Assembly: GCA_021780695.1 (NCBI GenBank)
Contig: JAJXYD010000025.1
Coordinates: forward strand, 186,001-250,000
Direction of reading: 5' to 3'
Length of the DNA: 64,000 bases
Origin: Deltaproteobacteria bacterium
Lineage (GTDB): Bacteria > Desulfobacterota > Syntrophobacteria > Syntrophobacterales > Syntrophobacteraceae
The notes beneath the pieces were generated by a model. It was given only the letters and a program-made list of their open reading frames with translations, did no database searches and was not told where the DNA came from. The position numbers were made by a program, and so were the translations under genes. Positions 15,596 through 24,449 of the stretch are shown here, one piece after another; the stretch's first letter is position 1; every line of letters begins with the position of its first letter.

Positions 15596-17662
15596 TCAAT
15601 TCTCATCGCTTTTAGTACAAAAGTATTCGACGGTTTTCTGGGCGCAGGTCCGGCAGTATCCCAGTTTTTCAAGCATCGCGTTTATAATCCTGTCGTAGAG
15701 CTTCTGATTTTCCTCGTTAGTGCGGTTGGCCAGGGCCCCTATGAGGCTTCCGGCCCCCGCGATATCGGATTTTAGCCGCACATCGGTTACGGCCTTCACG
15801 AGCTCGAGATTGTCCATGAAGTCGTAGTCCCTGTCGCTTGACATCTTCTGGCCGTAAATCTTTCGTATCGAGGTCCTAAACGATTCTTTCTGTTCCCTGG
15901 TCTTTAGCCCCAGCCGGTCCTCAACGCTTTGGATATAGCGCTCGTCGATTTTAAGGGCCTTAAGCTCTCCGGTCTGCGGGTTTTTGTATTTCCACATCCT
16001 GTCGGGCCCAAGGTCTTCGGCGTCTATCCCGATAATCATATTGACGTAGTTCATAACGTCTTTACGGATGGCATGGGGCTCATCCATGTAAGCGTTAAAC
16101 ATCTCGGTCATTATCCGTTCGCGGTAGAGCCCTTTGGCGATCTTTAGATCGTCCAGAAACTTGGCCCGATCGCTTACCTCGGAGACGTAATCGAGAATAA
16201 CCCGTTCGATGGATTTAAAGATATCGTAGGCAAACATGCACTGCCCTTCATTGGTCTCCGAGGTTTCCATGAGCAGCTGCACGGCCCGGCCCAGATTTCT
16301 CTGCCCCAGCCCCTTCTGGCCGAATCTTCGGGTGATATCGGGTTCATGATTTAAGGAATCGATTACCTCGGCAAGCGTCTTTATGCTCTTTTCCCCCGCG
16401 ACTTCCCCCGCGGCAAGCTTCATGGTTTCTATGGGAGTGAGTTTTTCAGACCTTGGAAGCCTGCTGAGCACCACGGCCGCTGAGGCCGCGCTGTTTAAAT
16501 TGGGGTCCTGGTGGAGCTTTTCCTTGGTAAGCGTCGTTTTAGCCTCACTGCCTATGGCATAGGAGGTCAACTGTTCCTGGAGCCGGTAGTCGGTATTATG
16601 GGCCACATAGCAAATCCTGCACCGGTCGACAATGGGGGCCTCTTCCTTTTCGGCAAGAAACCTGTTGAATTCCGAGTTGTTGCTGGTAGCGATAATGAGG
16701 GTATCGATGGGCCAGCGAAACCCGTCGATTTCAATGTTGCGGTTCTGGATTACGCCCAGGTAGACCTGGACGAGGTCCTTTTTGTTCTTAAAGATTTCAT
16801 CGCTGAAATGGATTCCTCCCCCGGCTACCCGCGCAAGAGCGCCCCTTCGAAGATCGAACCTGTAGGGGTTATTGAGATCCGAGATATGCAGGAGCCTCTG
16901 GATGGACTCTTCTCCCAGCAAATCGACGGCCGAGGAGGTAATCTTATCCTTTGCGGAGTATTTGCCCGTCATCGATCCCATGGATTCGCTGAGGGCAATG
17001 GGAACGACTTCGAAAAACCCCAGAAGCTTTTCGAGATCCTGCCCGGCGTATTCTCTTATCTCGTTCATTATATAATCGCTGCACGCGCCAAGAGGCCTGT
17101 AATTGACATAGAGCCTTTCGACCTGGGCTTCGGTAAAACCGGCGGATTCGCAAAGAAACCGCCGGTTTTTGTCCTCGGACTCAAAAAGGTTCATGGCCAG
17201 GATCATCGGGTCTTCGAAGGTCTGGGACTGAATGGATTTTATCTTGCCGTAGGACCCAAACACCTCCAGGTTCTTGATGTTGAAGGTATAGCGTCGGTTT
17301 TCCTCCCGCGCGATAAAATTTCGATAGAGACCGCAAAGATAGTCGACAAAGAATGTTTTACCGTTGCCGGGTTCGCCCACCAAAACGAAGGCCATCTCCC
17401 GTGAGGAGCCCCCTTCGGCGGCATCCTTTACAAAGGAGACGAAACTGTTGATTTCGTCATACATTCCTATGACGTGCTTGGGAAGGGTTCTAAAGATCTG
17501 AAAATCATAGGTGCTCTTACCGTTGACCATCACTTTTTCTGTTGCTAACGGTTCGTTTAAGATCATTCTGGCAACGGCCTGGTAGGCGTTTTCAAAATAT
17601 CTTTTCCCTTCCCTGACCTGGTCGATATGGTATTGAAGGCTTTTAGCGTTATTTGTGTCCAT
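15596..17662 (-). CDS. prkA: PrkA serine protein kinase (YeaG)
   Basis: 688 residues from an ATG with GGAG at 6 nt; a TTG at 17734 would add 24 residues. The AAA domain has Walker A LVGEPGNGKTFFVDYLCG, arginine-finger-region text such as YRFDLRRGALARVAGG, and HFSDEIFKNKKDLVQVYLG (Walker B-like with the DE pair). The C-terminal half is the PrkA kinase domain, ending in a small cysteine region (YCRTCAQKTVEYFC). Near the 644 residues of E. coli YeaG. First gene of the prkA-yeaH-spoVR-prkA2 operon. Known in E. coli for starvation and nitrogen stress; here inferred. Confidence 0.93.
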   Translation of the reverse strand: MDTNNAKSLQYHIDQVREGKRYFENAYQAVARMILNEPLATEKVMVNGKSTYDFQIFRTLPKHVIGMYDEINSFVSFVKDAAEGGSSREMAFVLVGEPGNGKTFFVDYLCGLYRNFIAREENRRYTFNIKNLEVFGSYGKIKSIQSQTFEDPMILAMNLFESEDKNRRFLCESAGFTEAQVERLYVNYRPLGACSDYIMNEIREYAGQDLEKLLGFFEVVPIALSESMGSMTGKYSAKDKITSSAVDLLGEESIQRLLHISDLNNPYRFDLRRGALARVAGGGIHFSDEIFKNKKDLVQVYLGVIQNRNIEIDGFRWPIDTLIIATSNNSEFNRFLAEKEEAPIVDRCRICYVAHNTDYRLQEQLTSYAIGSEAKTTLTKEKLHQDPNLNSAASAAVVLSRLPRSEKLTPIETMKLAAGEVAGEKSIKTLAEVIDSLNHEPDITRRFGQKGLGQRNLGRAVQLLMETSETNEGQCMFAYDIFKSIERVILDYVSEVSDRAKFLDDLKIAKGLYRERIMTEMFNAYMDEPHAIRKDVMNYVNMIIGIDAEDLGPDRMWKYKNPQTGELKALKIDERYIQSVEDRLGLKTREQKESFRTSIRKIYGQKMSSDRDYDFMDNLELVKAVTDVRLKSDIAGAGSLIGALANRTNEENQKLYDRIINAMLEKLGYCRTCAQKTVEYFCTKSDEN

Positions 17663-18049
17663 CTGTTGCTCCAAGCTGAAGAGTTTGGGGACCCTGTAGG
17701 AAACTCTCCCAAGTTTGCCCTCTATATGGTTCAATATTTATGCCACACCCCAATCGGTATTTTTTGCAATGGGGCTTTTTAGTGCTCCCCGCCCCGGAGA
17801 ATGGCCCTGGACGTAAAGACGAGGCGCATGGAGTCCCAAATCCCACGAGTGAAAAGCTTCAAGATATGCCAACATTTTGGCGCTGCCTTCCGGACTCTTG
17901 CATCCCGGAATGGGTTGCGGTTTGCCCCCGTAAGACTTGAAAAACAAAAAGACGAGAAACCGCCCGAGAAAAAAGGGGTACAAAAGGTATTGTCACGCAT
18001 CGTGATAGCTTACTTTAAACAAATATATTGCATACCTCCGGGAGGATCA
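17663..18049. other. Intergenic region between prkA and the usp leader
   Basis: About 390 bp between divergent genes. It should hold both promoters. I see no convincing gene; one open frame (from 17801) is continuous with the short ORF at 18050 but has poor composition in its first 80 codons. It contains the dyad at 17991-18007 and, just before 18050, the self-complementary CCTCCGGGAGG, in which a Shine-Dalgarno could be sequestered. Confidence 0.5.
17991..18007. promoter_or_regulatory. Palindromic operator candidate upstream of usp
   Basis: TGTCACG-CAT-CGTGATA is a 7+7 bp dyad with one mismatch, 43 bp before the short ORF and 117 bp before the universal stress protein. It has the size and symmetry of a dimer-binding site. 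The regulator is not identifiable. Confidence 0.35.
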
Positions 18050-18127
18050 ATGATTATCTTTATAACCGTACATATATGGCCGGGCGGCAAGCGCAAAGAC
18101 AAACCAACCGGCGGGAGGATGAAATGA
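18050..18127 (+). CDS. Short leader ORF, coupled to usp
   Basis: 25 codons from an ATG preceded by GGGAGG at about 4 nt. The predicted peptide is basic at its C-terminus (GGKRKDKPTGGRMK). Its stop overlaps the start of the universal stress protein in an ATGA quartet (18124-18127), the classic form of translational coupling. Too short for a family assignment. It could be a regulatory leader peptide or a chance frame; the strong ribosome binding site and exact overlap favour real translation. Confidence 0.4.
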   Translation: MIIFITVHIWPGGKRKDKPTGGRMK

Positions 18128-18633
18128 CTGACAAAAAAATTATTTTCCCGGTGGATCTTGCCGGTTCGTCGTACAGGATAGTTTCCAGGGTGCGTTCCCT
18201 GGTCGAGCAGTCAAACGCCGAACTACACCTCGCACATGTCGTGGAAACATTTAGTGGATACGATACCTTTTTTATCCCTCACAGGTCGCTTGACCTGATG
18301 GAATCGGAGAATGTCGCGCTCGCCGAACGGGATCTCGAAGAATTCGCCGAAAAATATTTTAGCGATTTCCCTCGAGTAAAGCGGATAGTTTTGAGCGGAA
18401 AACCCGCCGAGCAAATCCAAAAATACATAGTCTCGGAAGGAATCGACAGGATGATCCTGGCCGCCTATGACCGGCCTTTTTTTCAACGGGCGCTTCTCTT
18501 AGACCCGGCTGAGCGCATTGCAAAGGCTTCGCCCGTGCCGGTAACCATTATAAACCCATTTATGGTGGAGAACCTGCCCGTTGCCTCCGAGACGGCCGCG
18601 TCCGCAACGGCCCACCACGCCTCGCAGGCATGA
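18124..18633 (+). CDS. Universal stress protein (UspA family)
   Basis: 169 residues; ATG with GGGAGG at 5 nt. The fold signature is present: IIFPVDLAGSSYRIV at the N-terminus, AELHLAHVVE for beta-2, and a C-terminal region with RMILAAYDR and a PVPVTIINP end. The usual ATP-binding G-2x-G-9x-G(S/T) motif is not clear, since the region after RMILAAYDRPFFQRALL lacks the expected glycines, so this may be a non-ATP-binding Usp. A stress role is likely but unspecific. Confidence 0.8.
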   Translation: MTDKKIIFPVDLAGSSYRIVSRVRSLVEQSNAELHLAHVVETFSGYDTFFIPHRSLDLMESENVALAERDLEEFAEKYFSDFPRVKRIVLSGKPAEQIQKYIVSEGIDRMILAAYDRPFFQRALLLDPAERIAKASPVPVTIINPFMVENLPVASETAASATAHHASQA

Positions 18634-18863
18634 CAACAGGTCGTAGAGGTGCAAAACGCATTCGTGCTCTTTTTTGACTCTTAGGCCCAATGCCGGAAAA
18701 GGGAGCTGAGTTTAAGCCCCTCCGGCATTGCCGATCATCTTGGCGGGCGAAAGAAATCGCTCCGCTCCCGCCACCCGCAAATGCCTTGACGGAAAAATTC
18801 GGCTGCAATAATCTATTGGCTGCAATATGCGAACAATTGCCTCGAAAAAAAAGGAGGGAAATA

Positions 18864-19406
18864 ATGGCCGAAGTGATGGATGCAATTAAAAATCGCCGCA
18901 GCGTTCGACACTATCAGGATACCTCGGTACCCGGGGAGGTACTCGAACGACTGCTCGAAGCGGTGCGCTGGTCGCCTTCCTGGGCCAATACCCAGTGCTG
19001 GGAAATGATCGTTGTTACAAACGGGGAGGTCAAGGCCAAACTCCAGCAGACCCTTAGCAAGGGAAATCCGGCGACCCGCGCCATGGTTGAAGCGCCTGTG
19101 GTGATCGCTGTATGCGGCAAGCTTCAATCTTCGGGCTTTTATAAAGGGCAGGTTACAACAAAATTTGGAGACTGGTTCCTCTACGATCTGGGACTTGCGA
19201 CCCAGACTCTTTGTCTCGCGGCACAAAACGAAGGGCTGGGGACCGTGATCGCCGGCCTGCTCGATCACGAAAGGGCCAAGGAAGTCCTCCAGATCCCGGA
19301 GGGCTACGAACTGGCAACGCTTGTTCCTCTGGGTTATCCCGCCAAGGTCTCGGGCGCGCCCAAGCGCAAGGAACGCTCGGAATTCGTCCATTTTGAAAAA
19401 TTTTAG
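18864..19406 (+). CDS. Nitroreductase family FMN oxidoreductase
   Basis: 180 residues from an ATG with AAGGAGG at 7 nt; upstream in-frame codons are not coding. The N-terminal KNRRSVRHYQD is the FMN phosphate-binding R-R-S-x-R motif, followed by LEAVRWSPSWANTQCWE and later LGLATQTLCLAAQNEGLGT and LVPLGYPAK, all typical of the family. It reduces nitro groups, quinones or similar with NAD(P)H; the natural substrate is not predictable. Monocistronic in appearance, followed by a convergent gene. Confidence 0.88.
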   Translation: MAEVMDAIKNRRSVRHYQDTSVPGEVLERLLEAVRWSPSWANTQCWEMIVVTNGEVKAKLQQTLSKGNPATRAMVEAPVVIAVCGKLQSSGFYKGQVTTKFGDWFLYDLGLATQTLCLAAQNEGLGTVIAGLLDHERAKEVLQIPEGYELATLVPLGYPAKVSGAPKRKERSEFVHFEKF

Positions 19407-19472
19407 TTTTTATTCCCGTATTTCCTGAGATATCCCGGATCGGACCTAAAAAGCGCAGACGACATGACCAAA

Positions 19473-19501
19473 AGGGTGGGCAAAGAACTTGGGCCCACCC
19501 T
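19473..19501 (-). terminator. Terminator of gpmI
   Basis: AGGGTGGGC and GCCCACCCT form a perfect 9-bp stem with an 11-nt loop between two convergent genes. On the minus strand it is followed by CTTTTGG, so it would serve gpmI; it may also stop the nitroreductase transcript. Confidence 0.6.
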
Positions 19502-19513
19502 GTCCAATCATCG

Positions 19514-21178
19514 CTACTGCTTAAACAGCAGCAAGGGCGGATCGTAGATTTGAGGGGGCTCGACGCCCAGCAGTTGCATAATGGTGGGGGCAACATTTGT
19601 GAGGCCCGGCTTTGCGATTTTCGGATTAAACTCAACGGAGTTTTCTCCCGTCGGATCAAAGACTATAAACCAGACCGGATTTAGGGTGTGAGCGGTTTTG
19701 GCCCTGATTTCCCCGCTCGGATAGAGCTTTGGCTTATGGGTTTTTGAATCGATTTCAAACATTTCCTCCGCATTGCCGTGATCGGCGGTTACAAGGAGGA
19801 TTCCCCCCGCCTTGCGGGTGGCGGCCATGAGTCTGCCCAAACACAGGTCCACGGTTTCCACCGCTATGCGGGCCGCGGAAAATACGCCGGTGTGGCCGAC
19901 CATGTCACCGTTGGGATAGTTAAGCCTTATGAAATCGTAGCGTTTGGACAGGATCGCCTCCACGGTTTTATCGGTAATATCGGCAGCCTTCATCCACGGC
20001 CGCTGCTCGAAGGGTATGATGTCGGAGGCAATTTCAAAGTAGTCTTCGAGCTTTTCGTCTATTTTTCCCGACCTGTTGCCGTTCCAGAAATAGGTGACGT
20101 GGCCGTATTTTTGTGTTTCGCTGATAGCCATCTGGCGCATGTTGCCCGAACAAAGATATTCCCCCAGAGTGTGCTCGATATGGGGCGGCTCGACCAGGAA
20201 ATTGCCTGGAATGTGGAGTTCAGTGTCATACTCCATCATTCCGGCGTAGAGAACCTTGGGATAGGGTGTTCTAGGAAAATGGGAAAAATCGGGTTCTTCG
20301 AAAGCCCGGCTTATCTCGATGGCCCTGTCGCCGCGAAAGTTATAAAAAACGACCGAGTCGCCGTCACGGATCGGTCCGAGGGCGTTTCCCGCTTCGTCTT
20401 CGATTACAAACGGAGGCAAATCCTGGTCGATTATCCCCGGTTCTTCCGCGCGGAAGGCATTAATTGCGGCCTCGGCTGAAGCAAAACGCCTGCCCTGGGC
20501 GCCCACATGGGTCTTCCATCCCAGTTCGACCATACCCCAATTGGCTTCATAGCGGTCCATGGTAATTTTCATTCGCCCGCCCCCGCCGGCTATCCGGTAG
20601 TCAACGCCGGCCTGGGCATTAAGGCTTTGAAGCCGGCTTTCGAGCCTGGAGACGTATTCCAGGGCCGAGGTCGCCCCGACGTCCCGGCCGTCGAGTAAAA
20701 TGTGCACCCGCGCCCGCGGTAGCTTTTCCTTAAAAGCAAGTTGGTCAAGCATTGCTTCCAGATGCTTTATGTGGCTGTGAACGGCTCCGTCGGAAAGAAG
20801 TCCGATAAAATGCATCGTGGCGCCGTGTTGGAAGCAGTAGCCCACCAGCCGGCGCCAGGCGTTGCCCTCAAAAATAGCCCCCGTCTGGACGGCCTCGTTT
20901 ACCAGTCTTGCCCCCTGGGGATAGAGGCGTCCGGCGCCAAGGGCGTTATGGCCGACTTCGGAGTTTCCCATATCGCTGTCCGAAGGAAGGCCGACGGCCG
21001 TACCGTGAGCGTTAAGCAGCCGGTAGGGACAACTTGCAAGCAGGGTATCCAGATTGGGAGTAAAAGCCGCCGCCACCGCATTTCCAAGCTCGTCTTCACG
21101 AAAGCCCACCCCGTCCATGATCACCAAGGTTACCGGACGCGGACTGCGCTGGGTCAGCAAATTTACCATGCCCTTCAT
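19514..21178 (-). CDS. gpmI: 2,3-bisphosphoglycerate-independent phosphoglycerate mutase
   Basis: 554 residues from the ATG with GGAG at 8 nt; a TTG 15 bp upstream is possible. The N-terminal VTLVIMDGVGFRED gives the first metal-binding aspartate, SDSDMGNSEVGHNALGAGR contains the catalytic serine (S in GNSEVG), and HGNAEEMFE, HTLNPVWFI and PNGDMVGHTG hold the other Mn ligands. It interconverts 3- and 2-phosphoglycerate, linking the GAPDH/PGK cluster at 45.9 kb to enolase. Slightly longer than the common 510 residues. Confidence 0.95.
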   Translation of the reverse strand: MKGMVNLLTQRSPRPVTLVIMDGVGFREDELGNAVAAAFTPNLDTLLASCPYRLLNAHGTAVGLPSDSDMGNSEVGHNALGAGRLYPQGARLVNEAVQTGAIFEGNAWRRLVGYCFQHGATMHFIGLLSDGAVHSHIKHLEAMLDQLAFKEKLPRARVHILLDGRDVGATSALEYVSRLESRLQSLNAQAGVDYRIAGGGGRMKITMDRYEANWGMVELGWKTHVGAQGRRFASAEAAINAFRAEEPGIIDQDLPPFVIEDEAGNALGPIRDGDSVVFYNFRGDRAIEISRAFEEPDFSHFPRTPYPKVLYAGMMEYDTELHIPGNFLVEPPHIEHTLGEYLCSGNMRQMAISETQKYGHVTYFWNGNRSGKIDEKLEDYFEIASDIIPFEQRPWMKAADITDKTVEAILSKRYDFIRLNYPNGDMVGHTGVFSAARIAVETVDLCLGRLMAATRKAGGILLVTADHGNAEEMFEIDSKTHKPKLYPSGEIRAKTAHTLNPVWFIVFDPTGENSVEFNPKIAKPGLTNVAPTIMQLLGVEPPQIYDPPLLLFKQ

Positions 21179-21222
21179 TTCCTTTTTCTCCAATTGTCTA
21201 CGACAGCCTTGCCCGCGGGCGC

Positions 21223-22308
21223 TTACGGCTGAGAGCCTTTCCTCTTGGGGGGCCTTTGACCCAGGGTTACGGCCAAAATCTCCGATTTCCCATCACCTCG
21301 GACAATTCCGAGCAGTACCGTTTCGCCCGGACGCCGCCTGTGGATTTCCCGTTCAGCGGCTTCAGCACCCGCCACCTTTACCCCATTGACACTCACTATC
21401 ACATCTGCGCCCGATATTACAACGTCGTTTCCGACCTGATGCATTCGCAGTCCGCCCTTAAGACCCGCTTTTTGAGCCGGCCCTTCCGGATCAAGGGCCG
21501 TTACGATCGCTCCGGAACTTATCGGAAGTTGCATCTGCCTGGCCAGGATCGGCGCAAGATTCATCAAGGAGGCCCCCAGGTAGGAGTAACTGTAGTATCT
21601 CCCGTGAACGAATCGGCGCACCACTTCCTTGGCCAGATTTACCGGAATGGCGAACCCGATCCCGACGTTTGCCCCCGTTGGGCTAAAAATGGCCGTAGTG
21701 ACTCCGATCATTTTTCCGGACGAATCGATAAGAGGCCCTCCCGAGTTACCCGGATTGATCGCGGCGTCGGTCTGGATGACCCCCTGGACCGCAAAGCCGT
21801 TTTTGGCCTTGATGGTGCGCCCAACGGAACTGATCACGCCAACGGTCAGACTGTTGTCCAGGCCGAAAGGATCTCCTATCGAGAGCGCTTTCTGCCCTAC
21901 CCTCAAATTGGCCGAATTTCCCATGGGAATCGCGGTCAAATCTTCCTGAGGGGCATCAATCTTTACAACGGCAAGATCGGTCCTGCGATCCGAACCTATC
22001 AGCCTGGCCTTATACTTTCTGCCGTTGGACAGTTGGACCTCTATGTTGCTGCTGCCGATCACATGCCCGTTTGTAAGAATGTAGCCGCGAGGATCGATGA
22101 TGGCCCCGGCTCCGGTCCCGGTGGCGGCAAAAGATCTTTTGAAAATATGTTCGATCACCGTACTCGTGATGCACACCACAGCGGGCGACAAGCGCTCATA
22201 GAGTTCTATATTGTTGCTTTCATCGTCTGTTGCGGCGCAAGCACAACAGACGGACGCCAGCAGCCACCAGGCCGCAAAAGTGAGGATAACGGGTTTCGCG
22301 CAGCGCAT
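21223..22308 (-). CDS. HtrA/DegP-family trypsin-like serine protease with PDZ domain
   Basis: 361 residues from the ATG with GGAGG at 5 nt; the longer open frame upstream is not supported. It begins with a signal sequence (LTFAAWWLLASVCCACAA) that may also be a lipoprotein signal. The catalytic triad is His in YILTNGHVIG, Asp in RRTDLAVVKID and Ser in INPGNSGGPL. A single C-terminal PDZ domain follows (GAIVTALDPEGPAQKAGL to the end). Periplasmic quality-control protease. It lies 32 bp after a small membrane protein in the same direction. Confidence 0.92.
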   Translation of the reverse strand: MRCAKPVILTFAAWWLLASVCCACAATDDESNNIELYERLSPAVVCITSTVIEHIFKRSFAATGTGAGAIIDPRGYILTNGHVIGSSNIEVQLSNGRKYKARLIGSDRRTDLAVVKIDAPQEDLTAIPMGNSANLRVGQKALSIGDPFGLDNSLTVGVISSVGRTIKAKNGFAVQGVIQTDAAINPGNSGGPLIDSSGKMIGVTTAIFSPTGANVGIGFAIPVNLAKEVVRRFVHGRYYSYSYLGASLMNLAPILARQMQLPISSGAIVTALDPEGPAQKAGLKGGLRMHQVGNDVVISGADVIVSVNGVKVAGAEAAEREIHRRRPGETVLLGIVRGDGKSEILAVTLGQRPPKRKGSQP

Positions 22309-22340
22309 TTTTGCCTCCATTTGTTGCAAAAGGGCTCTTT

Positions 22341-22583
22341 TTAGCCGTTTAGCGCGACTCGACGCCTTCTGGCCAAAATCAAACCAAGGACCAGGGCGAT
22401 CAGCAAAATCAAAACCACCGAGGCCGCAAACCTTTCGTAGGCCTCCCTTGTGACGATTTCTTCGGATGCGAAAGCCGGGGCGCAGAGGGGGACAATTGCC
22501 GGCAAGGCGAACAAGATAAAGACCAATACACCGCGACATTTTATAAGAAGACGCAGTTTTAGAAGCATGGAAGTCGGTTCCAT
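22341..22583 (-). CDS. Small membrane-anchored protein upstream of htrA
   Basis: 80 residues: a basic N-terminus, a hydrophobic stretch VLVFILFALPAIVPLCAPAF ending in an AFA-type signal-peptidase site, a short polar segment, then a second membrane segment FAASVVLILLIALVLGLIL followed by ARRRR. The start could also be an ATG five codons later, and no clear ribosome binding site is seen. Its closeness to the protease suggests co-transcription. No family recognised. The 280 bp upstream (to 22863) hold nothing evident. Confidence 0.55.
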   Translation of the reverse strand: MEPTSMLLKLRLLIKCRGVLVFILFALPAIVPLCAPAFASEEIVTREAYERFAASVVLILLIALVLGLILARRRRVALNG

Positions 22584-22863
22584 GAAACAAATCGGCAGTA
22601 AGAGGCTTTAAGCGGACAAAGCGGTTTTATCGAGCCGGTCTGCCCGGCTATGTTTACGGCTATTTTCAAAATAAGGGCAATCCGGCGGAGCGCAACTTGC
22701 ACTTTTCTAAAAGAAACGGGTGGCTGAAAAGATAAAAGAGCCAATCCCCCCATTACCGGCGTAAGCGAAAGGAAACTAATTTTTTTGCCCTCAAATCAGC
22801 CCAAAAGTATATAAACGGACAGCACATGAGAGTTAAAGCCACGTTTAAAAAGGGAGAGCTGTT

Positions 22864-23685
22864 GTGAGCGACTATCAATTTTACCGCGTTGAGAAAAAAA
22901 ACCCCGTTGCCTGGGTCTATCTCAACCGCCCCGAGAAACAAAACGCGTTGAACCCGCCGGCCTGGAAGGAACCCAAGGCTATTTTCGAGGACCTAAGCAA
23001 TGATGCGGATATCCGGGTTGTAATTTTGGCGGCCCGGGGCCCGAGTTTCTGTGCGGGCATAGACCTTATGAGCATGATCGGCGCAATCCCGCAAGTCATG
23101 GAAAAGGATCAGAGAGGAGCCACGAAGTGGGCGTTTCTTAAAAACATACGTCTGCTCCAGGAAGCCATTAGCAGTATCGAAGAATGCCCAAAGCCCGTCA
23201 TTGCCGCCGTCCACGGCAATTGCATCGGTGCGGGACTGGATATGATAAGCGCTTGTGATATAAGGCTGTGCAGCAGCGACGCGATCTTTTCCCTGCGCGA
23301 GGCCGCCGTGGGATTTGTGGCCGACGTCGGCGTGCTTCAGCGTTTGCCCCTTATTGTCGGCCAGGGAATAACCCGGGAACTCGCCTACACGGCCGGAAAT
23401 ATTTGCGCCAAACGAGCCAGGGAGGTTTTGCTGATCAACGAACTCTACGACAGCAGGGAAATCCTCATGGAGGAAGCCGAAAAGATGGCTCTGCGTATAG
23501 CGGGCAATCCCCCTCTGGCCGTTCAGGCAACCAAGGACGTTTTAAATTACTGCATGGGCAAATCAGTTGCCGATGGTCTAAAATACGTGGCCTCGGTCAG
23601 CTGCAATATTGTTCCCTCCCAGGATCTGGGCGAAGCCATTACAGCCTTTATGGAAAAACGTAAACCCGAGTTTAGGGGAAAATAG
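22864..23685 (+). CDS. Enoyl-CoA hydratase/isomerase family, likely delta(3,5)-delta(2,4)-dienoyl-CoA isomerase
   Basis: 273 residues from GTG with GGGAG at 8 nt. Crotonase-fold motifs are present: oxyanion-hole segments SFCAGIDLMSM and HGNCIGAGLDMISACDIR. The segment SLREAAVGFVADVGVLQRLP closely parallels the active site of mammalian ECH1, where a Glu and an Asp eight residues on are catalytic (E and D conserved here), so I favour dienoyl-CoA isomerase over plain enoyl-CoA hydratase. It would take part in beta-oxidation of unsaturated fatty or cyclic acids. It is followed by queE, 102 bp away and unrelated in function. Confidence 0.83.
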   Translation: MSDYQFYRVEKKNPVAWVYLNRPEKQNALNPPAWKEPKAIFEDLSNDADIRVVILAARGPSFCAGIDLMSMIGAIPQVMEKDQRGATKWAFLKNIRLLQEAISSIEECPKPVIAAVHGNCIGAGLDMISACDIRLCSSDAIFSLREAAVGFVADVGVLQRLPLIVGQGITRELAYTAGNICAKRAREVLLINELYDSREILMEEAEKMALRIAGNPPLAVQATKDVLNYCMGKSVADGLKYVASVSCNIVPSQDLGEAITAFMEKRKPEFRGK

Positions 23686-23787
23686 GGATTTTCCATGATT
23701 TTGCGATGCGGGCCGGTTCTGGGGCCTGCATCGCAGAAATGTCTTCCCCTTCTTTTCATTTCGAAAAAGCGAGGCTATATAGGGCAA

Positions 23788-24426
23788 ATGGCGCTCAAGG
23801 TTAACGAAATATTCCACAGCATCCAGGGAGAGTCCTCCTGGGCGGGACTGCCCTGCCTCTTTGTAAGGCTTACAGGGTGCAACCTGAGGTGTGCCTATTG
23901 CGATACGGGCTATGCCTACGAGCAGGGCTCGCTCATGGAAATCTTCGACATTATCGAACGGGTCCGCCGGACGGGCTGCCATCTTGTCGAAGTAACCGGA
24001 GGCGAACCGCTTCTTCAGGCCGAGACCCCGCAGCTTCTATCGGGGCTGATCGAGGCGGGACTAACAGTGCTCCTTGAAACCAACGGAAGCCTGGACATAG
24101 GGCCGGTAGACCCGAGATGCGCAAGGATAGTCGATGTAAAATGCCCTTCGAGCGGGATGTCGCACAAAAACGATCTTGGCAACCTCCAAAGACTTGGGAA
24201 ACGGGATGAATTAAAATTCGTCATCGGGACCCGCAAAGACTACGAATTCGCCCGCGCCATCCTCGGGACCATTCCGGAGGGGAAATGCAAAATCAACTTT
24301 TCTCCGATATTTAACGCAATCGAAGCCCGACTTCTTGCCCGCTGGATTTTGGAAGACCGCCTTCCGGTCCGCCTGAACCTGCAATTGCACAAGTTCATTT
24401 GGGGACCGGAGGCGAAGGGAGTCTAA
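23788..24426 (+). CDS. queE: 7-carboxy-7-deazaguanine synthase QueE (radical SAM)
   Basis: 212 residues from the ATG at 23788; upstream in-frame codons lack coding character. KVNEIFHSIQGESSWAGLP is the QueE substrate-binding signature, CNLRCAYCDT the radical-SAM CxxxCxxC motif, and TGGEPLLQ the GGE SAM-binding motif. It converts 6-carboxy-tetrahydropterin to CDG in queuosine synthesis. Compact, as is common for bacterial QueE. The other que genes are not in the window. Confidence 0.93.
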   Translation: MALKVNEIFHSIQGESSWAGLPCLFVRLTGCNLRCAYCDTGYAYEQGSLMEIFDIIERVRRTGCHLVEVTGGEPLLQAETPQLLSGLIEAGLTVLLETNGSLDIGPVDPRCARIVDVKCPSSGMSHKNDLGNLQRLGKRDELKFVIGTRKDYEFARAILGTIPEGKCKINFSPIFNAIEARLLARWILEDRLPVRLNLQLHKFIWGPEAKGV

Positions 24427-24449
24427 AAAACGGCGGCCCGGATCGGGGA

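Noticed and set aside
17801..18049. Longer version of the leader ORF ahead of usp
   Set aside because: Upstream codons have no protein-like character and lack a ribosome binding site; only the last 25 codons follow a strong one.
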